From positions 1 through 40,956 of the forward strand of contig CAJWXO010000001.1 of assembly GCA_913049755.1 (NCBI GenBank): a stretch of DNA of 40,956 bases, read 5' to 3'. Positions 8,160 to 15,904 of the stretch are shown piece by piece (positions within the stretch are counted from its first letter, which is position 1; every line of letters begins with the position of its first letter). The notes under the pieces are model-generated. The model was not told the origin of the DNA. It ran no database searches and was given only the letters and a program-made list of their open reading frames with translations. A program made the position numbers and the translations under genes. Source of the DNA: an uncultured Cryomorphaceae bacterium (GTDB lineage Bacteria > Bacteroidota > Bacteroidia > Flavobacteriales > Schleiferiaceae).

Positions 8160-10283
8160 TTATTTTAAAATTGTGAATTGACCCGTGAAAGAATCTCCAG
8201 AATCAAGATTCTCAACAGAGAATAAATATATACCTCTTGAGAGGATTTGACTTTGATTTGTAAGTAAGTCCCAAGCATGCTCACCTCCTGAAAATTTTAT
8301 ATCATCAGTAGATTCTCCCGCAAAACTCTGGAACCAGCGAACATCAGACCCGGAATATTCCTGATTATGATAAAATCGATCTAAAATGTCTCCAGCAGGA
8401 GAAGTTATTGTTATTTGGCACCTAGCAGGCAGGTTTGCAAAAATTATTTTTCTACTTTCTTCTTGGAAATTGGATTGCCCTTCCCAGGCAGCCCCAGCAT
8501 AGTATGGATTTGGATATACATACGGTGGGTGGGTTTGCATAGATATAGTCGGGGGCGTTCCCGTAAATGCTCTAATATCATTTGCAAGAAAACTGGATTC
8601 TAAAGATTCGAGTTTTGTTGCCTTATTTCCTCGGTCAAAAGCCGTAATAGCAACAGCATGTTGCCACCCATTTGGGAGATTATCTATTTTATAATGATAA
8701 TCATACGATACAGAGTCACCAGTAAAAAAAATCGGGGTACTTAGCTTTATATCATCCATACCTGTTTCATAGAAAAGACCATTTCCGGTCAGGTCAAATT
8801 CAGCTGCTCGAATAAAGTCAGATGATAGATTTTGCGTACCCTCTACGTCAAAGCCTAGTTTACTTAAGTAAATACGATAACCTTCAAAATCTAGATCTTG
8901 AGTTATCGGGTCAACACTTGATTCAGAGTTGCTCGACCAGTATAAGTCAATTTTGTGATTTCCAGGTATTGCTCTGACCCTAGGAGCGTCAGGGGGGCTA
9001 GGAAGAATAAAGCGAGTTATTTGTCCATCGCCATCTCTGTCTTCTCCTTCATCTAATATTCCATTGAAGTTAATATCCTCTCCGTTATATGCCACTTGAG
9101 CCCATTCTGCGTTTGCTATAAATCGTTCTTTTTGTTTAACTGTATTTGATGAATTAGGATTCCCATCTTCTGTTTTTTCGCCCATTACAAAAGCAAAAGC
9201 TAGATTGATTTTGTCATCAGGTTTGAAATCATTAAAGGGCCCGACACTTATTAAATCGCTACGATTTCCACTAGAATTTAGTAACCCTTGAATATCCATT
9301 CCAACTCCATTTTGACATGGGGCACCTTGAGGGTCTTCCCAACACGGATTTTGGTTTAATCCATCAATAAGTTTAGAATACCTCTGCTGATCAGAAGTGG
9401 GAAAGAAAAAAAGTGATTGCCCTGAATTATTAAAAATCCATGCATTATAATGATCTTTAAAATTGGGATCAATCTTTGAATGATGAAATCCGAACTTATC
9501 TTCTGATCCTAAAAATTTTTGGCCGATATAAGAGTCAGTAGCTCCAATGTCTCCAGTTGCATCGTAGCAATAGGCCATAGTTAAACTATCGATATATCCA
9601 TTACCACCTTGATTATAGAAGACAGACCCACCTGATCCTGCTGGGGTTGAATTAATGTTACGGACAACAGTATTTGCCCAAAGGCCAATATGAAGGTCTT
9701 CAAATATTTCGGTTCCTGTGTTTTCTATTTCGACATTAGCAATTACAAAAAAGTCACTAAATCGATAATTCCAATTATATGTTGATATGGTTACACCTAT
9801 CCCCATTGGGTTAATATGTCCTGAGATAGGTATTGATGTTCCGGGGATTAATAAATTCTCATCAGAAAAATTTGAAATAAAATCTTGATGAGAAATTGCA
9901 CTAGAACTATAATTAGGATTGTCAGTTAAGGATGAGATAATCTCCATCCCCCCATTTGAGTTAGTAAACTCAAAGCCACCTCTTCCAGGAGCATAACCCT
10001 GTGGTGCGTCATAAGCGCTGGTGCTTACGCGAATGGCTCCACTTTGATCAATTCCTCCAATCCAAATTCCACTTTCAAAAAGATGTTCGGTCCCTGAGCC
10101 GGCTGGATACTCGCCACTTGGTTGACCACTTCCATCTTTATATCCTCGAAATGCATTACCAAATGTCCCCACATTGGTAACAGTCATTCTTACGTTACTC
10201 GCTGTTGTTAAATTCTCAACAAATCCTTGACCTAAAAGAGGTGTGCAAGAGTAAATAAGCAATAAAAAATTCATCCACCTCAT
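8160..10283 (-). CDS. Large secreted protein with calcium loops and T9SS-like tail
   Basis: This 707-residue protein starts with a signal peptide (to about residue 19, LLGQG). The N-terminal 300 residues contain FGNAFRGYKDGSG and GTEHLFESGIWIGGI, which I associate with large uncharacterised secreted proteins of Bacteroidota and relatives. Residues 403-423 hold two back-to-back EF-hand-like loops (D403-N405-N407-G-I-D411 and D415-D417-D419-G-Q-I). An FN3-like domain follows (about 432-550). The last 120 residues (VYPNPYYAG, then LSRGIYLFSVEN and a final FTILK) resemble a C-terminal sorting or FlgD-like domain. The ATG overlaps the stop of the nuclease-fold gene by four bases. The function is unknown; extracellular location is well supported. 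Confidence 0.75.
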   Translation of the reverse strand: MRWMNFLLLIYSCTPLLGQGFVENLTTASNVRMTVTNVGTFGNAFRGYKDGSGQPSGEYPAGSGTEHLFESGIWIGGIDQSGAIRVSTSAYDAPQGYAPGRGGFEFTNSNGGMEIISSLTDNPNYSSSAISHQDFISNFSDENLLIPGTSIPISGHINPMGIGVTISTYNWNYRFSDFFVIANVEIENTGTEIFEDLHIGLWANTVVRNINSTPAGSGGSVFYNQGGNGYIDSLTMAYCYDATGDIGATDSYIGQKFLGSEDKFGFHHSKIDPNFKDHYNAWIFNNSGQSLFFFPTSDQQRYSKLIDGLNQNPCWEDPQGAPCQNGVGMDIQGLLNSSGNRSDLISVGPFNDFKPDDKINLAFAFVMGEKTEDGNPNSSNTVKQKERFIANAEWAQVAYNGEDINFNGILDEGEDRDGDGQITRFILPSPPDAPRVRAIPGNHKIDLYWSSNSESSVDPITQDLDFEGYRIYLSKLGFDVEGTQNLSSDFIRAAEFDLTGNGLFYETGMDDIKLSTPIFFTGDSVSYDYHYKIDNLPNGWQHAVAITAFDRGNKATKLESLESSFLANDIRAFTGTPPTISMQTHPPYVYPNPYYAGAAWEGQSNFQEESRKIIFANLPARCQITITSPAGDILDRFYHNQEYSGSDVRWFQSFAGESTDDIKFSGGEHAWDLLTNQSQILSRGIYLFSVENLDSGDSFTGQFTILK

Positions 10284-11575
10284 AATGGCAACCTTATAGT
10301 TTGAGTTTGATTTTTTCTATTTTCAATTCTAATTAAAATAAGTCCTGAATTAGAATCTAAGGCCGGTAAGACAAATCGAGATTGAGTAATCACACCTTGC
10401 TTTATGATACGCCCTAGCATATCCATGCAGTACCACATTCCACCAATTGAGGATTGACTAACGCTTAACCATGGAGCCCCATTTAAATCTGTCCATGCTC
10501 TTGCTGGGATATTGAAATATTCATCTCTTCCTATTTGAAGTCTTTCGATATCTAACTCAATTGTCACAGGTAAATGATCAGACATTTCATAAAGTGCTGT
10601 TAAAATATTGCTAGGGACTGAGTTATTTGTTGGAGAATTTATAGAATTATTGAAATGGAGTCCATCATTGCCTATTACGGATAATGATCCAGAAATATAG
10701 CTTATCCCTGAATTTCCTGCGGAAATATCATCATTGAAAAGCCAATGGTCAAATCGATCGTCTAAACCACCCCCAGCAAAACAACCGTTATTTGTCGCGC
10801 CATTTCTTGTGGACTGGCTATGAAGATTTCTAAAAGTGTAATTATTATTCCAATTCCCTGGTTGATTTTCAGGATCATAAAATCTAATACTAGACACAGA
10901 AAAGTTTAGTAAATTTTGAAACCCAATTTCTTGGCTCTTTTTCATATTTAAATCCCCTGCTAAAAAATAATTTTCAGAAATAGAATTAGCATTTATAAAA
11001 GCCATAATGGCTTTAGTTTCTCGATCTCTCGCATCGATGTCAGAGGCGGAAGATCCTGCTTTGAAATGTGCTGAAAACAAAGTAAAAAAGATTGTATCTG
11101 GGTCAATGCTCAGTAATGAGTCTTTGTAATAAAATTCACATATATCTATTGCTCTAACTAGGTTTTGATTGCTTATATCTTTTGTGATACTCCCTTGGCT
11201 CTTCAATCCAAGAATGTTCTTGTCATAATATATGCCATTAACCAATGAAGAACCATTTGTATATAAATCTGTTTTTTCCCAACGAGTCTCACCATTTATA
11301 TTCAAAGCATGTGTAAGTATTCTTGAGTGTGCTGTTGAATTATAACCGTCTAATTCGTTACAAACTAAAAGATGCGGATCGGCATAATTAATAATCTCAT
11401 TGAGATAACCTTCTTTCGCAATAGGATTGTTACTTGAAGATGGGCAATATGAAGGGTAACTCCTATAGTTTAGTAGATTATACGTCATCGCTTTTAGTCT
11501 TATGGGATCCTGCCCTGAAGACACTAAACTGCATAGAAAAAGTATGTTGAAAAATAATAATCTCAAAGTGTTCAT
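10280..11575 (-). CDS. Secreted endonuclease/exonuclease/phosphatase-fold enzyme
   Basis: The product is 431 residues with a signal peptide (to about residue 21, SLVSSGQ). The endonuclease/exonuclease/phosphatase (EEP) motifs appear in the expected order: MTYNLLNYR (30-38), NELDG with catalytic-type Glu 74, SAHFKAG with His 170, GDLNMK with Asp 208 and Asn 210, DDRFDHWLF with Asp 276, and SDHLPV with Asp 333 and His 334. Family members hydrolyse phosphodiesters or phosphomonoesters in nucleic acids, lipids or inositol phosphates, using Mg or Mn. Residues 350-431 form a beta-rich tail that may be a divergent sorting domain. It is the first gene of the seven-gene minus-strand operon. A DNase-like role is suggested by the OB-domain neighbour, but the substrate cannot be read from sequence. 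Confidence 0.88.
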   Translation of the reverse strand: MNTLRLLFFNILFLCSLVSSGQDPIRLKAMTYNLLNYRSYPSYCPSSSNNPIAKEGYLNEIINYADPHLLVCNELDGYNSTAHSRILTHALNINGETRWEKTDLYTNGSSLVNGIYYDKNILGLKSQGSITKDISNQNLVRAIDICEFYYKDSLLSIDPDTIFFTLFSAHFKAGSSASDIDARDRETKAIMAFINANSISENYFLAGDLNMKKSQEIGFQNLLNFSVSSIRFYDPENQPGNWNNNYTFRNLHSQSTRNGATNNGCFAGGGLDDRFDHWLFNDDISAGNSGISYISGSLSVIGNDGLHFNNSINSPTNNSVPSNILTALYEMSDHLPVTIELDIERLQIGRDEYFNIPARAWTDLNGAPWLSVSQSSIGGMWYCMDMLGRIIKQGVITQSRFVLPALDSNSGLILIRIENRKNQTQTIRLPL

Positions 11576-11583
11576 TATAGATA

Positions 11584-11591
11584 CGAAGTTA
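11584..11591 (-). promoter_or_regulatory. Possible -7 box for the secretion operon
   Basis: On the minus strand TAACTTCG matches the Bacteroidota -7 element TAnnTTTG at all but one position. It ends eight bases before the ATG at 11575. A TTTG lies 24 bases upstream (11616-11619), slightly too far for an ideal -33 element. If used, the mRNA would have almost no leader. Confidence 0.35.
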
Positions 11592-11688
11592 CAGAAGGTT
11601 TGTCACCAATTTCAGCAAATATTTTGTTTAAAACTATCTAAATTTATTGTAGTTATAAATTTTAACTGATTTCAAAATATTTATATTC

Positions 11689-11702
11689 ATCATTTAAATG
11701 AT
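11689..11702. promoter_or_regulatory. Perfect 14-bp palindrome in divergent intergenic region
   Basis: ATCATTTAAATGAT is a perfect palindrome lying between the minus-strand secretion operon and the plus-strand response regulator gene, in the longest gene-free stretch of the window (11576-11820). It sits about 57 bases upstream of the response regulator -7 box and about 114 bases upstream of the nuclease-fold start codon. It could be an operator for either or both. The rest of the stretch is AT-rich, with no gene or RNA that I can see. Confidence 0.4.
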
Positions 11703-11758
11703 AAAAACATAATTGACATTAGAGGTAACAGATTTTAAGGAATTGTAAAGTAGAGATG

Positions 11759-11766
11759 TAACTTTG
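11759..11766 (+). promoter_or_regulatory. -7 box for the two-component operon
   Basis: TAACTTTG matches the Bacteroidota -7 consensus TAnnTTTG exactly. No TTG is placed 19-23 bases upstream; the best there is TTA. It predicts a leader of about 50 bases ahead of the ATG at 11821. Confidence 0.5.
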
Positions 11767-11820
11767 TTAAAGTCGGGTAATTTTCAGAAAATTTATGTTT
11801 TTATTTAAAAATTAATTTTA

Positions 11821-12501
11821 ATGGGCAAGACCACTATACTTTTAGTTGATGATGATCCGGATATAAGAGAAATCATAGGTTTCAACTTAATAAAAGAAGG
11901 CTATAATGTGGAGATAGCAAAGGATGGGATCCAGGGGGTGGAAATGTGCAAGAAGTATAAGCCGGATATTGTTCTTATGGATGTTATGATGCCAGAAATG
12001 GATGGTATGGAAGCTTGTGAGGCAATCCGTTCAAATCCCGAAACAAAAGATACTTTAATTGCTTTTTTAAGCGCTCGAGGTGAAGATTATTCTCAGGTGG
12101 CTGGTTTTGATGCTGGAGGTGATGATTACATAACTAAACCAATTCGTCCAAAGGTGTTGATTAGCCGGATCAAAGCTTTACTGAGAAGAAATACAAAGAC
12201 TCAGGAGAATAATGTTGAATTATTTGAACTTGGAGATTTGAAAATTGATTTAGAGCAATATCAGGTATTCAAGTCAGGAATTCCTATTGAAATGCCACGT
12301 AAAGAGTTTGAACTTTTGTATTTATTAGCTAGTAAGCCTGGAAAGGTGTTTTCTCGAGATTCCATAATGGATAAAGTTTGGGGTACAGAGGTAGTTGTTG
12401 GAGGAAGAACAATTGACGTGCATATCCGAAAAATAAGAGAAAAAATTGGAGATGAACAGATCAAGACTATTAAAGGTGTTGGCTATAAATTCAAAGCATA
12501 A
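11821..12501 (+). CDS. OmpR/PhoB-family response regulator
   Basis: The 226-residue product has a receiver domain (about 4-120) followed by a winged-helix DNA-binding domain (about 130-226). Receiver residues are complete: acidic pocket D10-D12, phosphoacceptor D54 in LMDVMMPEMDG, S84 as the switch residue and K106 in TKPI. The output domain shows PRKEFELLYLLASKPG, a VWG motif and the C-terminal RTIDVHIRKIREKIG...IKGVGYKF hairpin typical of OmpR/PhoB regulators. It is followed two bases later by its kinase gene. PhoB-type control of phosphate genes is possible given resemblance, but the regulon is unknown. Its divergent neighbour is the secreted nuclease/receptor operon, which makes that operon a candidate target. 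Confidence 0.95.
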   Translation: MGKTTILLVDDDPDIREIIGFNLIKEGYNVEIAKDGIQGVEMCKKYKPDIVLMDVMMPEMDGMEACEAIRSNPETKDTLIAFLSARGEDYSQVAGFDAGGDDYITKPIRPKVLISRIKALLRRNTKTQENNVELFELGDLKIDLEQYQVFKSGIPIEMPRKEFELLYLLASKPGKVFSRDSIMDKVWGTEVVVGGRTIDVHIRKIREKIGDEQIKTIKGVGYKFKA

Positions 12502-12503
12502 TT

Positions 12504-13571
12504 ATGCTAGATCGTCCAGAAAGAATTGCATTATTAGTAGCTGCTCTTTTTGGACCTATTGTATGGTTTAGTCTTCTAGCAATACTTTATATCACACCTT
12601 CTTCAGCTCATCTATTTGAAGAGAATACAATTCCTATTCTTGAAATATCTCTTTTGAGCGTTTTTGCTGCAACTGCAATTGCTTTTCTAATAGAAGCTCT
12701 AGTTCGACAGTTTCTTTTTTCAAGGTTATTAAAAATCTATAAAGTCCTTGGAAGTCCCGAGAAATATCAACAAGGCTCATTAAATGATGTTGAATTAATT
12801 GGAAAAGTCGAACTGGAAGTTAAAAGCTGGGCTCAGAGCAAGGCAACAGAACTTGTTAATTTGCAAACTCGAGATGATGTACGGAGAGAGTTTATTGCAA
12901 ACCTCTCTCACGAATTAAAGACACCTATTTTTAATATTCAAAGTTATTTATTGACTCTTATTGATGGAGTAGATGATGAGAAAATTAATCATAATTATTT
13001 GAAAAAAGCGAACCGAAATGTTTTGAGGATGATTCGCCTTGTCCGAGATATGGATGTATTGGCACATCTTGAGTCTAATCAACTTGTTTTAAATAAAGAG
13101 CCCTATGATCTTCTGTCCCAAATAGATGATGCCTTAGAACAAATGTCAGAGAGAATTGAGCAATCAAATATTAAAATAATCAGGGACTATGACGTCAATT
13201 TTAAGCCCATTGTTTTTGCAGATTCGGAAAGGATGGAACAGGTTTTTCTGAATTTAATCAGTAATGCAATTAAGTATTCAGATTCTCAGAATAAAGAGCC
13301 CTTCATTAAATTTTCAATTCAAGAGCTTGATAATTTAATATCCGTTATTATCGAAGATAATGGGGTGGGTATTTCAAAAGAAGACATGCAAAGAATTTTC
13401 GAAAGGTTCTACAGAGCTGACAGAAGCAGAACTAGGGCGAGTAAAATAGGCGGGACAGGATTAGGACTTGCAATCGCAAAACATATTCTTGAGGCTCATG
13501 GACAGACAATAAAGGTGACCTCTACATTGGGAAGTGGCACAGCATTTTCTATATCAATCATAAAACCTTAG
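12504..13571 (+). CDS. Sensor histidine kinase, PhoR-like
   Basis: This 355-residue membrane kinase has two transmembrane helices (about 8-30 and 45-66) with only a short loop between them, so there is essentially no periplasmic sensor domain. The dimerisation/phosphoacceptor helix contains FIANLSHELKTP with His 136. The ATPase domain has an N box (VFLNLISNAIKYSD, N250/N254), a G1 box DNGVGI (285-290), an F box with ERFYRADRS and a G2 box GGTGLGLA (316-323). It phosphorylates the response regulator encoded just upstream. The lack of a sensing domain fits a PhoR-like kinase that reads a membrane partner, although no Pst transporter or PhoU gene is in the window. Confidence 0.95.
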   Translation: MLDRPERIALLVAALFGPIVWFSLLAILYITPSSAHLFEENTIPILEISLLSVFAATAIAFLIEALVRQFLFSRLLKIYKVLGSPEKYQQGSLNDVELIGKVELEVKSWAQSKATELVNLQTRDDVRREFIANLSHELKTPIFNIQSYLLTLIDGVDDEKINHNYLKKANRNVLRMIRLVRDMDVLAHLESNQLVLNKEPYDLLSQIDDALEQMSERIEQSNIKIIRDYDVNFKPIVFADSERMEQVFLNLISNAIKYSDSQNKEPFIKFSIQELDNLISVIIEDNGVGISKEDMQRIFERFYRADRSRTRASKIGGTGLGLAIAKHILEAHGQTIKVTSTLGSGTAFSISIIKP

Positions 13572-13614
13572 AAACAAATAATTACTTGACGAAACTTAGT
13601 CTTAAATTGCGGAC

Positions 13615-14559
13615 ATGGATCAAGAACTTTCCTCTAGAATTGAAGCATTACGTCTAAAGTATGCAACTTCAGGTCAAGAACTTTTAGATTTTCTAGATGG
13701 TCTTATCGAAGCTGATTATATCACCTATTGGGATTATATACGCTTAGACAGTCTTCTGAGTCTCCAACAGCCAAGGACTTCTCATCCAGATGAATCTGTA
13801 TTTATAATTTATCACCAGATTACAGAATTATATTTTAAGCTTTGTCTTCACGAGCTCCGGCCTCAATTGAAAAACAAAAAGCCAGAAATAGAATCACTTA
13901 GGGAATCTATTCGGCGATGTAATAGATATTTTGAAGCTTTGGAGCAAAGCTTCAGCGTTATGGTTGAAGGAATGGATAGAAAGCAGTTTTTGAAGTTTAG
14001 GATGGCTTTAATACCTGCGTCAGGGTTCCAATCAGCCCAATATAGAATGATCGAATTAGCTATTGCGAGATTGAATGACCTTGTTAATTTAGAAAAGCGA
14101 GATACTCTATTAGGTGAAAAAGATGTTTCATTGCTTTTAGATGAAATTTATTGGAAAAGAGGTGCGACGATTCAAGATAGTGGGCAAAAGACATTGACTC
14201 TGCTTCAATTTGAAAATAAATATGGTGATGAATTTAGAAGTCAGGCCGAGGAAAACAGAGGTAATACAATATCGGATCAAGCAAAAAGACTATTTGACGA
14301 AGGATTATTAACTCAAGAGCTTCGGGATAGTTTGAGAGAATTAGATCAGCATGTCAACGTGTTATGGCCATTGCAGCATTATCGATCTGCAGTAAAGTAT
14401 TTAGCAAAACAATCATTAGATGTCAGAGCGACAGGAGGAACAAATTGGCAAAAATATTTACCGCCAAGATTTCAAAAGCGAATATTTTTTCCATTCTTAT
14501 GGTCAAAAGAAGAAAAGGATGAATGGGGTAAATCTTTTTACGATTCATATGTGAAATAA
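13615..14559 (+). CDS. kynA: Tryptophan 2,3-dioxygenase family protein
   Basis: The 314-residue product matches the haem-dependent tryptophan 2,3-dioxygenase family, which opens the indole ring of tryptophan to N-formylkynurenine as the first kynurenine-pathway step. Visible motifs are SVFIIYHQITELYFKL with the distal-type His 67, FRMALIPASGFQSAQYR with the substrate-contacting Arg region, and WPLQHYRSAVKYL, where His 255 aligns with the proximal haem ligand. This is followed by ATGGTNWQKYLPPRF in place of the usual GTGGSSG loop. It is somewhat longer than typical bacterial enzymes of about 280 residues. It begins 43 bases after the kinase gene. No other kynurenine gene is nearby, so the pathway context is missing. 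Confidence 0.88.
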   Translation: MDQELSSRIEALRLKYATSGQELLDFLDGLIEADYITYWDYIRLDSLLSLQQPRTSHPDESVFIIYHQITELYFKLCLHELRPQLKNKKPEIESLRESIRRCNRYFEALEQSFSVMVEGMDRKQFLKFRMALIPASGFQSAQYRMIELAIARLNDLVNLEKRDTLLGEKDVSLLLDEIYWKRGATIQDSGQKTLTLLQFENKYGDEFRSQAEENRGNTISDQAKRLFDEGLLTQELRDSLRELDQHVNVLWPLQHYRSAVKYLAKQSLDVRATGGTNWQKYLPPRFQKRIFFPFLWSKEEKDEWGKSFYDSYVK

Positions 14560-14573
14560 AACCATATTTCCCA

Positions 14574-14605
14574 TTGGGATTAATGAAATCCTATCCTTAG
14601 CTTTG
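14574..14605 (+). promoter_or_regulatory. Promoter of the M23 peptidase gene
   Basis: TTG at 14574-14576, a 21-base spacer and TAGCTTTG at 14598-14605 form a full Bacteroidota promoter. Transcription should start near 14609-14610, leaving about 14 bases before the TTG start codon at 14623. Confidence 0.65.
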
Positions 14606-14622
14606 ATTTTTTTCTAAACCTT

Positions 14623-15903
14623 TTGATCAGATTGAAACAGAATAAACAAAAGAATTCTCGATTTATTTTATTGGGAATATTTACATCGTTATTTATTTTT
14701 TCATGGTTAGTGATTAAGTCATGCGGAGGGGACCTGAACTTATCTTCTAAAATAGAGGATGCAAAGAATCCTAAAAGACTTTTTGGAATTTCGTTAAATG
14801 AATATTCAGCAACAAAATATACTGTTGGGAAAGGAGAGGCATTTGGATCTGTTTTAGATGATCTAGGGATTCCTTATCGCCGGGTAATGAAATTATTAGA
14901 TATTTCTAAAGATGAATTTAACCCTAGAATGTGGAGATTTGGTGATAGGTATTGGGTCTTTAGAAAGCAGGACACTTCTAATGTTCCAGATTATTTTATA
15001 TACGAAGCAACAGATACTGAATACGTTATTTTTCATATCCAAGATAGTCTCTATGCTAAAAAAGTAATTCGGCCTACAATAATTTCCAAACGTTCTGTTT
15101 CAGGAGTTATTGAAAGTTCTTTATATGAGACTTTAGCTAGTCAGAATGTTTCACCTGCAATAGCCGTAAGATTAAGCGAAGTTTATGCTTGGACAATTGA
15201 CTTTTTCCGTCTTCAAAAAGGAGATAGGTTTGAGGTGATTTTTGAAGAGCGTTATGTTGATGATACATTATTTGTGGGCACAGGGAAAATTCTTGGTGCC
15301 CGATTCGTTCATTTTGGAAAAGAATTCTATTCTTTTTATTTTGAAGATGGAAAAAGTGGCATTCGTGATTTTTACAGTGAAAACGGTGAAGGGTTAAAGC
15401 GTATGTTTTTAAAAGCTCCTCTGGAATTTGCAAGAATTACTTCTAGATATAGTAAGAATAGATTTCATCCCGTTCAAAAAAGGTGGAAGGCCCACTTAGG
15501 AACGGATTATGCGGCCCCAAGAGGTACGCCAATACTTGCCACCGCAAGTGGGACAGTTATAAGTTCATCATATACCAGGTCTAATGGAAATTATGTTAAA
15601 ATTCGCCATAATGGAACATACACAACTCAATATTTGCATATGACAAGAAGAGCGAAAGGGATTGGTAAAGGCGTATATGTGGAACAGGGACAAGTAATCG
15701 GATATGTTGGTTCTACGGGGCTTGCAACGGGGCCTCATGTGTGCTATCGATTTTGGAAAAACGGCAAACAGGTAGACCCATTAAAAGAACCTTTAAAGCG
15801 AACAGAGCCATTACCGAAAAACCTGTGGAAGGATTTCGAAGTATACATGACACCAATAAAACGGCAATTGGATTCCTTGGCGCAGCCTTCTTCTGGAATA
15901 TGA
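14623..15903 (+). CDS. M23-family peptidoglycan metallopeptidase, TTG start
   Basis: The product is 426 residues with one N-terminal membrane anchor (about 13-33), a middle domain of about 220 residues and a C-terminal M23 (LytM/lysostaphin) domain (about 275-400). Zinc-site features are HLGTD (H291, D295), an internal YLHM histidine and GPHVCYRF (H372), where the usual second histidine of HxH is Cys 374. Family members cut peptide cross-links in peptidoglycan. There is no in-frame ATG between the upstream stop at 14584 and residue 90, so initiation is at TTG 14623 or TTG 14632; a strong promoter just upstream supports this. Its stop is one base from the convergent leuS stop. Confidence 0.88.
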   Translation: MIRLKQNKQKNSRFILLGIFTSLFIFSWLVIKSCGGDLNLSSKIEDAKNPKRLFGISLNEYSATKYTVGKGEAFGSVLDDLGIPYRRVMKLLDISKDEFNPRMWRFGDRYWVFRKQDTSNVPDYFIYEATDTEYVIFHIQDSLYAKKVIRPTIISKRSVSGVIESSLYETLASQNVSPAIAVRLSEVYAWTIDFFRLQKGDRFEVIFEERYVDDTLFVGTGKILGARFVHFGKEFYSFYFEDGKSGIRDFYSENGEGLKRMFLKAPLEFARITSRYSKNRFHPVQKRWKAHLGTDYAAPRGTPILATASGTVISSSYTRSNGNYVKIRHNGTYTTQYLHMTRRAKGIGKGVYVEQGQVIGYVGSTGLATGPHVCYRFWKNGKQVDPLKEPLKRTEPLPKNLWKDFEVYMTPIKRQLDSLAQPSSGI

Positions 15904-15904
15904 T

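Noticed and set aside
12504..13571. A phosphate-sensing PhoR identity for the kinase
   Set aside because: Only general PhoR-like layout is visible; no pst, phoU or phosphatase gene adjoins it, so the gene symbol was withheld.
13602..13609. TTAAATTG five bases before the kynA ATG as a -7 box
   Set aside because: Two mismatches to TAnnTTTG and the only nearby TTG is 13 bases upstream, too close for a -33 element. The gene may be read from the two-component promoter.
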